Origin: Streptomyces alboflavus
Lineage (GTDB): Bacteria > Actinomycetota > Actinomycetes > Streptomycetales > Streptomycetaceae
Direction: 5' to 3'
Length of the DNA stretch: 64,000 nt
Assembly (NCBI RefSeq): GCF_000716675.1
Contig: NZ_JNXT01000057.1
Span: 44,792-108,791, forward strand
The position numbers were made by a program, and so were the translations under genes. Numbering within the stretch: the stretch's first letter is position 1; each line of letters opens with the position of its first letter. This document shows, piece by piece, positions 41,111 through 52,071 of this stretch. The notes under the pieces were generated by a model, which was not told the DNA's origin, made no database searches, and was given only the letters and a program-made list of their open reading frames with translations.

Positions 41111-41142
41111 TGCTGTCCAAGGGACACGGGACCGCGTCGGGG

Positions 41143-42216
41143 CTACTTCGCGTAGTCGCCGGTGAGCTCGGCGCCGGTCGTGTGGTCGCCGCGGTCGGTG
41201 ATCTCGCCCGCGACCCAGGCGTCCACGCCGCGGTCGGCGAGGGTCGCGAGGGCCACGTCGACCGACTCCTCGGGCACGACGGCGATCATGCCGACGCCCA
41301 TGTTCAGGGTCTTCTCCAGCTCCAGGCGCTCGACCCGACCCGCGCGGCCGACCAGGTCGAACACCGCGCCCGGCGTCCACGTGGAGCGGTCCACGGTGGC
41401 GTGCAGGCCGTCCGGGACCACCCGGGCCAGGTTCGCCGCGAGGCCGCCGCCGGTGACATGGCTGAAGGCGTGCACCTCAGCGGTGCGGATCAGCGCGAGG
41501 CAGTCCAGGGAGTAGATCTTCGTGGGCTCCAGGAGCTCCTCGCCGAGCGTGCGGCCGAACTCCTCGACCTGCTGCTCCAGGGACATCCCGGCGCGGTCGA
41601 AGAGCACGTGCCGCACCAGCGAGTACCCGTTGGAGTGAAGACCCGACGACTCCATGGCGATGACCGCGTCACCCTTACGGATGCGATCGGCGCCGAGCAC
41701 CCGGTCGGCCTCCACGACGCCGGTGCCCGCGCCCGCCACGTCGAAGTCGTCCGCCCCGAGCAGGCCCGGGTGCTCCGCGGTCTCGCCGCCGACGAGGGAG
41801 CAGCCGGCGAGGACACAGCCCTCGGCGATGCCCTTGACGATCGCGGCGACGCGCTCCGGGTGGACCTTGCCGACGCAGATGTAGTCGGTCATGAACAGCG
41901 GCTCGGCGCCGCACACGACGATGTCGTCGACGACCATGCCGACGAGGTCGTGGCCGATCGTGTCGTACACACCGAGCTTGCGCGCGAGGTCGACCTTCGT
42001 GCCCACGCCGTCCGTGGCGGAGGCGAGCAGCGGGCGGTCGAAGCGCTTCAGCGCGGAGGCGTCGAAGAGGCCGGCGAAGCCGCCGAGTCCGCCGAGGCCC
42101 GCGACCTCGGGGCGCTGCGTCTTCTTCACCCACTCCTTCATCAGCTCGACAGCGCGGTCGCCCGCTTCGATGTCGACGCCGGCCGAGGCGTAGGAGGCAC
42201 CAGTTGTCTCAGACAT
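41143..42216 (-). CDS. purM: Phosphoribosylformylglycinamidine cyclo-ligase (AIR synthase)
   Basis: 357 residues. It opens TTGASYASAGVDIEAGDRAVE, then GGLGGFAGLFD and LLASATDGVGTKVDLARKLG, the ATP/phosphate segment. Further conserved blocks are VGMVVDDIVVCGAEPLFMTDY, LVGGETAEHPGLL, ESSGLHSNGYSLVR and FSHVTGGGLAANLARV. It closes the imidazole ring to form AIR, step five of purine synthesis. It starts 31 bp after purF on the same strand, so purF-purM form an operon. A shared hairpin ends transcription. Confidence 0.97.
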   Translation of the reverse strand: MSETTGASYASAGVDIEAGDRAVELMKEWVKKTQRPEVAGLGGLGGFAGLFDASALKRFDRPLLASATDGVGTKVDLARKLGVYDTIGHDLVGMVVDDIVVCGAEPLFMTDYICVGKVHPERVAAIVKGIAEGCVLAGCSLVGGETAEHPGLLGADDFDVAGAGTGVVEADRVLGADRIRKGDAVIAMESSGLHSNGYSLVRHVLFDRAGMSLEQQVEEFGRTLGEELLEPTKIYSLDCLALIRTAEVHAFSHVTGGGLAANLARVVPDGLHATVDRSTWTPGAVFDLVGRAGRVERLELEKTLNMGVGMIAVVPEESVDVALATLADRGVDAWVAGEITDRGDHTTGAELTGDYAK

Positions 42217-42247
42217 TGCCTGGGATCTTTCGGGTTGATGAATGGGC

Positions 42248-43774
42248 TCAGGGGCGACGGATCGCGTCGGCCGCGGCCGTGGCCGCCGGTCCCGCGGCGA
42301 GCTCCGTCTCCAGGAGCTGCTTGCCGAGGAGTTCCGGGTCGGGCAGGTCCATCGGGTACTCGCCGTCGAAGCAGGCGCGGCAGAGGTTCGGCTTGTCGAT
42401 GGTGGTGGCCTCGATCATGCCGTCGATGGAGATGTAGGAGAGCGAGTCGGCGCCGAGCGACGTCCCGATCTCCTCGATGCTCATGCCGTTGGCGATCAGC
42501 TCGGCGCGGGTGGCGAAGTCGATGCCGAAGAAGCACGGCCACTTCACGGGCGGCGAGGAGATCCGGATGTGGACCTCGGCGGCGCCGGCCTCGCGGAGCA
42601 TCTTGACCAGGGCGCGCTGGGTGTTGCCGCGGACGATCGAGTCGTCGACGACCACCAGCTTCTTGCCCTTGATGACTTCCTTGAGGGGGTTCAGCTTCAG
42701 CCTGATGCCGAGCTGGCGGATGGTCTGCGAGGGCTGGATGAAGGTCCGGCCGACGTAGGCGTTCTTGACGAGTCCGGCGCCGAAGGGGATCCCCGAGGCT
42801 TCCGCGTAGCCGATGGCGGCGGGCGTGCCGGACTCCGGGGTCGCTATCACCAGGTCGGCGTCGACCGGGGCTTCCTTCGCGAGCTTGCGGCCCATCTCGA
42901 CGCGCGAGAGATAGACGTTGCGGCCCGCGATGTCGGTGTCGGGGCGCGCGAGGTAGACGTACTCGAAGACACAGCCCTTGGGCTTCGCTTCAGCGAATCG
43001 GGACGTTCGCAGGCCGTTCTCGTCGATGGCGATGAACTCGCCCGGCTCGATCTCGCGGACGTAGGCGGCGCCGCAGATGTCGAGGGCGGCGCTCTCGGAG
43101 GCGACCACCCAGCCGCGCTCCAGGCGGCCGAGGACGAGCGGGCGGATGCCCTGCGGGTCGCGGCCCGCGTACAGCGTGTGCTCGTCCATGAAGACGAGGC
43201 TGAAGGCGCCCTGGACCTGGGGAAGCACCACTGAGGCGGCTTCCTCTATGGTCAGCGGCTTGCCGTCGGCGTCCGTCTGCGCGGCGAGCAGGGCCGTGAG
43301 CAGGTCCGTGTCGTTGGTGGCCGCCACGCGCGTGGTGCGGCCCTCCTGCTTGGGCAGGTCGGCGACCATCTCGGCGAGCTGCGCCGTGTTGACCAGGTTG
43401 CCGTTGTGGCCGAGGGCGATGGAGCCGTGGGCCGTGGCGCGGAAGGTGGGCTGGGCGTTCTCCCAGACGGACGCTCCCGTAGTGGAGTAGCGGGCGTGAC
43501 CGACCGCGATGTGTCCCTGGAGAGAACTGAGGGAGGTCTCGTCGAAGACCTGGGAAACGAGCCCCATGTCCTTGAAGACGAGGATCTGGGAGCCGTTGCT
43601 GACCGCGATTCCCGCGGATTCCTGGCCCCGATGCTGGAGGGCATAGAGCCCGAAGTACGTGAGCTTTGCGACCTCTTCACCCGGAGCCCAGACACCGAAG
43701 ACGCCACAAGCGTCCTGGGGGCCTTTCTCGCCGGGGAGCAGATCGTGATTGAGTCGACCGTCACCACGTGGCAC
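42248..43774 (-). CDS. purF: Amidophosphoribosyltransferase
   Basis: 508 residues. A short propeptide (VPRGDGRLNHDLLPGEKGPQ) precedes the N-terminal nucleophile Cys in DACGVFGVWAPG, as in the processed class of PurF. The glutaminase domain shows FGLYALQHRGQESAGI and HARYSTTG. The phosphoribosyltransferase domain has the PRPP loop LVVVDDSIVRGNTQ, and the Fe-S-type Cys residues are visible in PCFFGIDFATR and NLCRACFDGEYP. It makes phosphoribosylamine, the committed purine step. The GTG at 43774 fits homologues; 32 extra codons upstream are non-conserved. Confidence 0.97.
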   Translation of the reverse strand: MPRGDGRLNHDLLPGEKGPQDACGVFGVWAPGEEVAKLTYFGLYALQHRGQESAGIAVSNGSQILVFKDMGLVSQVFDETSLSSLQGHIAVGHARYSTTGASVWENAQPTFRATAHGSIALGHNGNLVNTAQLAEMVADLPKQEGRTTRVAATNDTDLLTALLAAQTDADGKPLTIEEAASVVLPQVQGAFSLVFMDEHTLYAGRDPQGIRPLVLGRLERGWVVASESAALDICGAAYVREIEPGEFIAIDENGLRTSRFAEAKPKGCVFEYVYLARPDTDIAGRNVYLSRVEMGRKLAKEAPVDADLVIATPESGTPAAIGYAEASGIPFGAGLVKNAYVGRTFIQPSQTIRQLGIRLKLNPLKEVIKGKKLVVVDDSIVRGNTQRALVKMLREAGAAEVHIRISSPPVKWPCFFGIDFATRAELIANGMSIEEIGTSLGADSLSYISIDGMIEATTIDKPNLCRACFDGEYPMDLPDPELLGKQLLETELAAGPAATAAADAIRRP

Positions 43775-44077
43775 GCCACCGAGTGTAGGCGAGATCGACC
43801 ACTGGTCCGAATTGGGGAAGGGTCTGGCGGGGGCGCCTTGGGTGGTGGGGTGGTTTTGCCCCCTTGTCACCAGCGGATGTTACCCGGGGGCACCGTAGTG
43901 TCGCGCTGCGCGCTCGTCCTCAAGCGCCGGACGGGCTGATTCCAACCCTCCCGTCGAGTGGTTCCGGACTGGCTGATTCCGGCGCCCCCGCCGAATGCAT
44001 CCTGGCGGGCTGGTACCACCGCCCCCGTCGAATGGTTCCGGGCGGGCTGATCCCGGCACCCCCGCCGAGCCGTCGGG
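43775..44077. repeat. Intergenic region with a 25-bp dispersed repeat and a 37-bp tandem array
   Basis: A 25-bp element at 43913-43937 is identical to 59321-59345 and matches 59421-59445 inverted (24/25). From 43934 the motif GGCTGATTCC recurs at 43934, 43971, 44008 and 44045, exactly 37 bp apart, each followed by a C-rich CCCCCGNCGA stretch. No gene seen. Confidence 0.8.
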
Positions 44078-44914
44078 TCAGGCGGTCGGTGCCTGGGCCT
44101 TCGCCATGGTCTTGCCGTCGGGGGCGGTCAGGGTGAGGGTGCGGTGGTCCAGCTTGTAGGAGGCCTTGCCGCCGAAGAGCTTCAGGAGGGCGCGTTCGGT
44201 GGGCATGACGTCGCCGGGGCACATCTTGCGGGTGACCCGGGGCGCGCCCAGGGTGATCTTGCCGTCGGCGGCGGCCGCGTTCGCGGTGACGTCGTTGCAG
44301 CCGAGGTTGCCGCGGACCGCGCCGTCCTTGGTGAAGGTGAGCTTGATCTTGTCGTCCAAGGCCTTGGGCAGGGAGGTCGACGTGGATCCGGTGCCGACGG
44401 ACGTCACCGTCCACTCGGTGCCCTTCAGTGGCGCCCCGGCCTCGGCGCTGAGGGCGATGCGGTCGCCCCCGGCGGTGGTGAGCGTCAGGTTCTCGTCGTC
44501 GACCTGGGCCTTGAGCTTGCCGTCCATGGCGCGGGCGAGGCTCTTCTCGAAGTCGAGCGCGTCGCAGGCGATCTCGGTGTGCGGGCCCGGTTCGAAGTGG
44601 ACGGTGTCGCCCTTGACGGACGCCTTGGCGCCGTAGCCGTTGCAGCCGAAGTTGCCCGCGGCGGTGCCCTTGCCGCCGAACTTCACATAGGCGCCGTCCG
44701 GGGCGGCCTTCTTCTTGCCGTCGACCGTGAGGCTGTCGACGTTCCAGCGGACTCCGGTCAGCGACGAGTCCGAGCCGCCCTTGCCGGAGCCTGAGTTGCC
44801 CGGTCCGGCCTTGTCGGATCCGCCGTCGCCGGAGCCGGACTCAGAGCCGCAGGCCGCGAGCAGCCCGGCGGCGGCGAGGACGGTGAGGGTCTGGGTCACA
44901 CGCTGCTTGTACAT
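44078..44914 (-). CDS. Lipoprotein with two META/HslJ-like domains
   Basis: 278 residues. Signal TQTLTVLAAAGLLAACGSE with lipobox LAAC, a Gly/Ser linker, then two copies of a META-type fold. Domain 1 has LTGVRWNVDSLTVDGK, GNFGCNGYGAKASVKG and TEIACDALDFEKSLARAM; domain 2 has LKGTEWTVTSVGTG, GNLGCNDVTANAAAA and TRKMCPGDVMPTERALLKLF. The paired G-C-N and C residues are typical. HslJ-type proteins relate to outer-envelope stress, but a function here is not known. The ATG at 44914 begins the signal peptide; the longer frame is not supported. Confidence 0.88.
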   Translation of the reverse strand: MYKQRVTQTLTVLAAAGLLAACGSESGSGDGGSDKAGPGNSGSGKGGSDSSLTGVRWNVDSLTVDGKKKAAPDGAYVKFGGKGTAAGNFGCNGYGAKASVKGDTVHFEPGPHTEIACDALDFEKSLARAMDGKLKAQVDDENLTLTTAGGDRIALSAEAGAPLKGTEWTVTSVGTGSTSTSLPKALDDKIKLTFTKDGAVRGNLGCNDVTANAAAADGKITLGAPRVTRKMCPGDVMPTERALLKLFGGKASYKLDHRTLTLTAPDGKTMAKAQAPTA

Positions 44915-45015
44915 GTCATTGTGACGGGGCGGCTCCGGGTCCGGTTCCCTCCGTGTCTCGCCGCCTCCCCTCGCGCCCCTACGCGCCCCTCCACGTCCCT
45001 CCGCGTCCCTCCGCT

Positions 45016-45813
45016 TCACGACATGATCGGCAGCAGCCCGCCGAGGTCGGCCCGTTCACCGCTCGCGCTGACCTGGGCCGCCTCGCGCGCAGCCGCCCAC
45101 GTCGTCCGCCCCGTGGCGAGCCTGATCCAGGTCAGCGGGTCGGTCTCGACGACGTTCGGCGGGGTGCCGCGGGTGTGCCGGGGGCCCTCGACGCACTGGA
45201 CCACCGCGTACGGCGGGATCCGCACCTCGACCGAGCCACCGGGGGCCTTCGTGGCCAGGGCGTCGGCGAGCAGGCGGGTGCAGGCGGCCAGGGCCTGGCG
45301 GTCGTACGGCACGTCGAGGCCCGGCAGCGCGTCGTTCAAGTCGTCGGTGTGGACGATCAGTTCGACGGTGCGGGTGACCATGAAGTCGGCGAGGGTCATG
45401 CCGCCGAAGCGCGAGGGCACGAGGCGGGTGTCGGCGGCGCCGGGGAGGGTCTCCGCGAGCCGGTCGGCGGCGTGCGCGAAGAGTGCGTCGAGGTCGGTGC
45501 CCGCGTCGACGATGCCGTGCACGTCCTCGTCGACCTGGGCGGACGCCGACGACGTGCGGAACGGCCAGTCCTGGAGCGGCACTTCGTGCTTGTCCGGCTC
45601 GGGCGCGTCCAGATAGCGGGCGACGGAGCCGAGCACCATCGTGAGGTGGGCGGCCAGTTCGCGCACGGTCCAGTCCCCGAGCCGGGTGGGCGCGGCGAGT
45701 TGCTCCGGGGTCAGGCCCGCGACGGCCGTGCGCACCGCGGCGAACTGGGCGAGCACGGCGGTGCGGATCTTGGTCGGGTCGTAGCTGCGGGTGCGCTTCT
45801 TGGCCGGTGGCAT
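45016..45813 (-). CDS. Maleylpyruvate isomerase-family, mycothiol-dependent-type protein
   Basis: 265 residues. The DinB-like N-terminal domain shows LGDWTVRELAAHLTMVLG and TRTVELIVHTDDLNDALPG, with the metal-ligand histidines in AAHL and VHTDDL. A C-terminal sterol-carrier-like segment follows (PPYAVVQCVEGPRHTRGTPP, DPLTWIRLATGRTTW). Members use mycothiol or bind metal, and most are uncharacterised. It starts 9 bp after the TetR gene upstream on the same strand, so the two are cotranscribed. Confidence 0.85.
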   Translation of the reverse strand: MPPAKKRTRSYDPTKIRTAVLAQFAAVRTAVAGLTPEQLAAPTRLGDWTVRELAAHLTMVLGSVARYLDAPEPDKHEVPLQDWPFRTSSASAQVDEDVHGIVDAGTDLDALFAHAADRLAETLPGAADTRLVPSRFGGMTLADFMVTRTVELIVHTDDLNDALPGLDVPYDRQALAACTRLLADALATKAPGGSVEVRIPPYAVVQCVEGPRHTRGTPPNVVETDPLTWIRLATGRTTWAAAREAAQVSASGERADLGGLLPIMS

Positions 45814-45822
45814 GGAGGGAGC

Positions 45823-46536
45823 CTAAGCCTTGACCGCGTAGCCGCTCAGTCCCTTTTCCACCAGGGCGAAGGCGTCCCTCGCCAGGCGCGCGGCGTCGGC
45901 GGCGACCTGGTCGAGGGGGACGTCGGCGACGCGGCGGCGGTGCACCTCGGCGAACACCGCGTTGCGCACGCCGATCAGTTGGGCCGCGGCGACCTCCGCG
46001 AGGACCGCGTCGCCGGTCTCGGCCGCGAGGACCTCGGCGAGGAGCTCCTGGCGGCGCAGGTGGAAGGCGTGCGCGCGGTGCAGCAGGACGGGGGTCTCGG
46101 TGATCAGGCGCAGCACCTGGAGCGTGCGGGCGCTGTCGCTCAGGCCGACGGACGGGTCCCTGGCCTCGATCAGGTCGAGCAGCTGGCGGCGCAGGGCCTC
46201 GGCGGCGGACTCGCCGGGGGCGCGGTCGCGCACGGCGTCGGCGGCGTCCGCGACGTGCTCCTCCATGGGTCCGAGGAGCACGTCCTCCTTCGTACCGAAG
46301 TAGTTGAAGACGGTCATCTTCGAGACGTCGGCGGCGGCCGCGATCTCGGCGACGGACACCTTGTCGAAGCCGCGCTCGACGAACAGCTCCACCGCGGCCT
46401 GCCAGATCCGCGCGGCGGTCTGCTGCTTCTTGCGCTCCCGCAGGCCGGGCGCGCGACTGCCCTGGTCAGAGGCGTCGGCCTGGCCCTGCTCGGCGGGTGC
46501 GGGCCGGCCCGTCGGTGCGGCTTCTCGTGCTGCCAT
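45823..46536 (-). CDS. TetR-family regulator
   Basis: 237 residues. A disordered Ala/Pro N-terminus (to about 33) precedes RERKKQQTAARIWQAAVELF, VERGFDKVSVAEIAAAADVS and KMTVFNYFGTKEDVLLGPM, a full TetR helix-turn-helix. The C-terminal half contains SARTLQVLRLITETPVLLHR. It lies 41 bp downstream of the M23 peptidase gene and 9 bp upstream of the maleylpyruvate isomerase-like gene, so autoregulation would need a promoter within the AT-rich 46537-46577 or inside the M23 gene. Ligand unknown. Confidence 0.92.
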   Translation of the reverse strand: MAAREAAPTGRPAPAEQGQADASDQGSRAPGLRERKKQQTAARIWQAAVELFVERGFDKVSVAEIAAAADVSKMTVFNYFGTKEDVLLGPMEEHVADAADAVRDRAPGESAAEALRRQLLDLIEARDPSVGLSDSARTLQVLRLITETPVLLHRAHAFHLRRQELLAEVLAAETGDAVLAEVAAAQLIGVRNAVFAEVHRRRVADVPLDQVAADAARLARDAFALVEKGLSGYAVKA

Positions 46537-46577
46537 GGCCGGACGATACCAGGATGAATTTTACGCTCGGACTAAAT

Positions 46578-47438
46578 TTAGCTCTGGATCAAATTCTTGC
46601 CGGATGCCTGTTCCGCGTCGCGAACGGCCGTGAACACCTCCCGGTTCGCGGGCACCCCGACGCCCCGCCAGCGGAAGGGCACGCCCCTGGCCGTGTTCAG
46701 GTCCGGACCGTCCATCAGCTGGAAGTGGATGTGCGGCTCGGTGGAGTTGCCGGAGTTCCCGCAGCGGGCGATGGCCTGCCCGGCCCGGACGCGGTCCCCG
46801 GCGCGTACGTCGAGCGAGCCGCGCTGGACGTGCGCGTACAGGGCGTACGTGCCCTCGCCGAGGTCGAGGACGATGTGGTTGCCGACGATGCGGCGGGACC
46901 CGCCGACCGTCCTGCCGATGCCTTCGACCAGCCAGAAGTACAGCACCCCGAGCAGGGAGCTGCGGCTGAGGTGGTCGCGCTGACCGTCCTCGGCGTACGC
47001 GACGGTCGCGTCGGCCACAGCGTACAGCGGCGCCCCGAAGGCGGGGTACGCCTGGCCGCGCCGGGCGACGGGCCAGAACCAGACGGGGGTCGGGCGGGCC
47101 GGCCCGTGCTCCGGCTCGGCCGTGATGTCGATGGCGTAGGTCTGGCCGAGGCTGTGCGTGCCGTGGCTCGGCACCTTGTCGGCGGGGCTGTTGAGGGCGG
47201 ACCAGCGGCCGGTGACCGGGGGCTCGACCTCGACGGGCGCGGGCGGTTCCGTCGCGGTCTGCTGCCGGACGGAGCGGGATGTCGCCAGGCTGATGGCCAC
47301 CACGCCGAGCACGGGCAGCCAGCCCAGCCAGTAGTTGTACGGCAGGTCCACGAAGAATCCGGCGGTCACCTGGGCGAAGAAGATCAGCCACAGGACCCGC
47401 TTGACCAGTGCGGCGATCTTGCGTTGACGTACGGACAT
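46578..47438 (-). CDS. M23-family peptidase with N-terminal membrane segments
   Basis: 286 residues. Two membrane helices lie near 12-55 (VLWLIFFAQVTAGFFVDLPY, WLGWLPVLGVVAISLA). The extracytoplasmic LytM/M23 domain has FWPVARRGQAYPAFGAPLYA, DHIVLDLGEG-type strands, YALYAHVQRGSLDVRAGDRV and GNSGNSTEPHIHFQLMDG (H-x-H zinc ligands). The usual first ligand, H in G-x-H-x-G-x-D, is less clear: SHGTHSLGQTYAIDI fits. It likely cuts peptidoglycan cross-links. The ATG at 47438 lies 24 bp after an ArsR-type gene, so peptidase and regulator form an operon. Confidence 0.85.
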   Translation of the reverse strand: MSVRQRKIAALVKRVLWLIFFAQVTAGFFVDLPYNYWLGWLPVLGVVAISLATSRSVRQQTATEPPAPVEVEPPVTGRWSALNSPADKVPSHGTHSLGQTYAIDITAEPEHGPARPTPVWFWPVARRGQAYPAFGAPLYAVADATVAYAEDGQRDHLSRSSLLGVLYFWLVEGIGRTVGGSRRIVGNHIVLDLGEGTYALYAHVQRGSLDVRAGDRVRAGQAIARCGNSGNSTEPHIHFQLMDGPDLNTARGVPFRWRGVGVPANREVFTAVRDAEQASGKNLIQS

Positions 47439-47461
47439 GGTCGTTCCCCCTGATGTGTGTG

Positions 47462-47962
47462 TCATGGGCAGGCGGCGTGCAGGGCCACGAGCAGCGGCAC
47501 CACCCGCCCCGCGGGCACCTCGTGCCGCCCGCGGCCGGTGCTCTGCAGCCAGCCCGCGGCGGTGAGCTGACGCAGGTGGTGGTAGATCTGGCCGGTCGTG
47601 CCGATGTCGTCGAGCGCGGCGAGGTCGGCGGCGGTGCGGCGGCCGCCGAGGATCTCGCGGAGCAGCCGCAGCCGCACCGCGTGCCCGAGCGCGGCGAACG
47701 AGTCGGCGGCCGCCGCCCAGTCGTCCTCGAACAGCCGGTCGGTGACCTGCCCGGTCTGCCACTCGTACCGCTGCCCGGTCGGCAGCCGCACCGCGCCGGT
47801 GTACAGCACCCCGCCGTCCGCCGCCCCGAGCTCGGCGAGCTGCGCCTTCAGCCCTTCGAGCGCCCAGAAGTCACCCCGGCCGACGGCGGGCGCCGGCCGG
47901 TCCTCGCCCTCAAGGGCGGCCATGCGTCGCTCCAGCTCGGCGACGCGCTCTTCAAGATCCAC
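47462..47962 (-). CDS. ArsR-type winged-helix regulator
   Basis: 166 residues. It starts with a coiled-coil-like heptad stretch DLEERVAELERRMAALEGED, unusual for ArsR proteins. The middle has RYEWQTGQVTDRLFEDDWAA. The winged helix is LGHAVRLRLLREILGGRRTA, IGTTGQIYHHLRQLTAAGWL and HEVPAGRVVPLLVALHA. No metal-site cysteines are present in the helix-turn-helix. A perfect 16-bp palindrome, TTACGTAATTACGTAA, lies 10 bp upstream of its ATG and is the probable operator. It is followed at once by the M23 peptidase gene, its likely target. Confidence 0.85.
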   Translation of the reverse strand: MDLEERVAELERRMAALEGEDRPAPAVGRGDFWALEGLKAQLAELGAADGGVLYTGAVRLPTGQRYEWQTGQVTDRLFEDDWAAAADSFAALGHAVRLRLLREILGGRRTAADLAALDDIGTTGQIYHHLRQLTAAGWLQSTGRGRHEVPAGRVVPLLVALHAACP

Positions 47963-47971
47963 GCTACTAAG

Positions 47972-47987
47972 TTACGTAATTACGTAA
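47972..47987. promoter_or_regulatory. Perfect palindrome upstream of the ArsR-type gene
   Basis: TTACGTAATTACGTAA, 16 bp, AT-rich in a GC-rich genome, 10-25 bp before the regulator's ATG. Probable autoregulatory operator. Confidence 0.75.
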
Positions 47988-48011
47988 TCTCAATCAACCC
48001 CGGAACGAAGA

Positions 48012-48044
48012 AGCCCCCGTCCGGACCACGTCCGAACGGGGGCT
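48012..48044. terminator. Terminator between purL and the ArsR-type gene
   Basis: 14-bp arms AGCCCCCGTCCGGA (48012-48025) and TCCGAACGGGGGCT (48031-48044) with one mismatch. It lies 24 bp past the purL stop on the minus strand. Confidence 0.8.
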
Positions 48045-48068
48045 CCCGCAGCTCCGGCGACGACTACG

Positions 48069-50314
<2,246 letters not shown>

Positions 50315-50318
<4 letters not shown>

Positions 50319-50998
50319 CGGGCGTCCACCAGCTTCTTCAGGATCGAGGTGAAGAATCCCAGGCCGTCCGTGCGGCCGGTCCCGATCAGCGGCTCGACCG
50401 CGTGCTCGGGGTGCGGCATGAGGCCGACGACGTTGCCGGCCTCGTTCGTGATGCCCGCGATGTCGCGCAGCGAGCCGTTCGGGTTCATGTCCAGGTACCG
50501 GAAGGCGACGCGGCCCTCGGCCTCCAGCATGTCGAGGGTGCGCTCGTCGGCGACATAGCGTCCGTCGATGTTCTTCAGCGGGATCGAGATCTCCTGGCCG
50601 ACCTCGTAATCGGCGGTCCAGGCAGTCGAGTTGGTCTCCACGCGCAGCTTCTGGTCGCGGCAGATGAAGTGCAGGTGGTTGTTGCGCAGCATCGCGCCGG
50701 GCAGCAGGTGGGTCTCGGTGAGGACCTGGAAGCCGTTGCAGATCCCGAGGACCGGCATTCCGGCCTTCGCCTGCTCGATGACCGACTCCATGACGGGCGA
50801 GAAACGCGAGATGGCGCCCGCCCGCAGATAGTCGCCGTAACTGAAACCGCCCGGAAGGACCACGGCGTCGACCTGCTTCAGGTCCTTGTCGCGGTGCCAC
50901 AGCGGCACGGCCTCGGCACCGGCGACGCGCACGGCGCGCTGGGTGTCGCGGTCGTCGAGCGTTCCAGGAAAAGTGACGACTCCGATTCGAGCAGTCAC
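50315..50998 (-). CDS. purQ: Phosphoribosylformylglycinamidine synthase, glutaminase subunit
   Basis: 227 residues. A class I glutamine amidotransferase: [38 protein letters not shown], the nucleophile Cys in [13 protein letters not shown] and the His/Glu pair in [12 protein letters not shown]. It releases ammonia for PurL. Overlaps of 4 bp on both sides (purS and purL) show tight coupling, fitting a fixed complex. Confidence 0.98.
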
Positions 50999-51264
50999 TT
51001 CGCCTCCACCGCCGGCTCTTCGACCTTTACGACGAAGTCCTCGATCACGGTGTTGGCGAGGAAGGTTTCCGCCATCTCGTGGATACGGGCGAGGGCCGCG
51101 TCGTCGACGGGCCCGTCCACCTCGAGTTCGAAGCGCTTTCCTTGACGTACGTCGGAGATCCCCTGGAAACCGAGGCGCGGCAGTGCACGCTGCACCGCCT
51201 GTCCCTGGGGGTCGAGGATCTCCGGCTTGAGCATGACGTCGACTACGACGCGTGCCACTGGCAC
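50995..51264 (-). CDS. purS: Phosphoribosylformylglycinamidine synthase, PurS subunit
   Basis: 89 residues. [40 protein letters not shown] and [20 protein letters not shown] match PurS, the small dimer that bridges PurL and PurQ and channels ammonia. It is the first gene of purS-purQ-purL. The start ATG 51264 lies at the edge of a 450-bp gap shared with lsrL, which holds its promoter. Confidence 0.97.
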   Translation of the reverse strand: MPVARVVVDVMLKPEILDPQGQAVQRALPRLGFQGISDVRQGKRFELEVDGPVDDAALARIHEMAETFLANTVIEDFVVKVEEPAVEAK

Positions 51265-51715
51265 TCCCGGTGTGTGGTGCTTGCGCTGCTGCTTGCGGGG
51301 TACTGCTCAGCTGGCGCCGAGCGGGCCGCCGAGCAGGTTCCTTCAGACTACCCGCACAAAATTTCTACCCGCGTAGATTCGTAGCAACATACGTGACCGC
51401 AGTCACTTCGAAGGGGTCGGCACGGCGTCGAGCAGGACACGTCCGCGAAAAATCCTGGAAAAGATCACAGTTCGCCATTGCGTCCACCACCCCACCGCAC
51501 CCACCCTGCTGGGGAAGCGCCCGGCCTGCCCGTATTCTCCCGGACACGCCGCCGGAACACGCGGTTGGTTTTCCTTGGCTTCACTATTCAATGCCAGGCA
51601 CTGTACAAAGGAATTGGCAATAGCCGATACTTTGTCCCAAAACTGCCGGACAGTCGGCATCACCGCACATCGTTGCACGTCAATGCGGTGGCGCCGCACG
51701 AAAGGACCGATATTC
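51265..51715. promoter_or_regulatory. Divergent purS/lsrL control region, partly AT-rich
   Basis: 450 bp without a gene. GTGACCGCAGTCAC at 51393-51406 fits the streptomycete Crp-type pattern GTG-N6-GNCAC, 129 bp upstream of purS. The lsrL-proximal part (about 51575-51660) is AT-rich, as expected for DNA bound by Lsr2-type proteins, so autoregulation is plausible. No purine-riboswitch-like element was recognised. Confidence 0.5.
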
Positions 51716-52033
51716 GTGGCGCAGCGTGTCGTGGTCACTCTCTTTGACGACATCGACGGCTCAGAAGCGGCGGAAACGATCGCCTTCGGTCTGGACGGGA
51801 AGTCGTACGAGATCGACCTCAACCAAACCAATGCCGAGAAACTCCGCAAGGTCCTCGCCCCCTACCTGGACGCGGCCCGCAAGCAGTCGAAGTCCGGCAA
51901 GGTCTACCGGCACACGGCGGTGACCCCCGACCCGGCGGCCGTGCGCGCCTGGGCCCGCTCGCACCGCCTCGACGTACCGCCGCGCGGCCGGATCCCGAAG
52001 AAGGTGTACGAGGCGTTCGAGGCCGCCAACTGA
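51716..52033 (+). CDS. lsrL: Lsr2-family nucleoid protein (second paralogue, LsrL-like)
   Basis: 105 residues. The N-terminal dimerisation domain AQRVVVTLFDDIDGSEAAET, IAFGLDGKSYEIDLNQTNAE is followed by a linker and a DNA-binding domain with VRAWARSHRLDVPPRGRIPK, whose R-G-R inserts in the minor groove of AT-rich DNA. Lsr2 proteins silence horizontally acquired and biosynthetic genes. Streptomyces usually has Lsr2 and a paralogue LsrL beside purS, as here. The GTG at 51716 begins the conserved A-Q-R-V and has AAAGGA upstream; the longer frame is not supported. Confidence 0.92.
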   Translation: MAQRVVVTLFDDIDGSEAAETIAFGLDGKSYEIDLNQTNAEKLRKVLAPYLDAARKQSKSGKVYRHTAVTPDPAAVRAWARSHRLDVPPRGRIPKKVYEAFEAAN

Positions 52034-52071
52034 CTCCGGCCGCCGGCGTCGGACCCCTCGGGGACCTCGCG

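Noticed and set aside
50319..50900. Upstream extension of purL to 50900
   Set aside because: The added residues are the out-of-frame shadow of purQ. The ATG at 50318 overlaps the purQ stop in the usual way.
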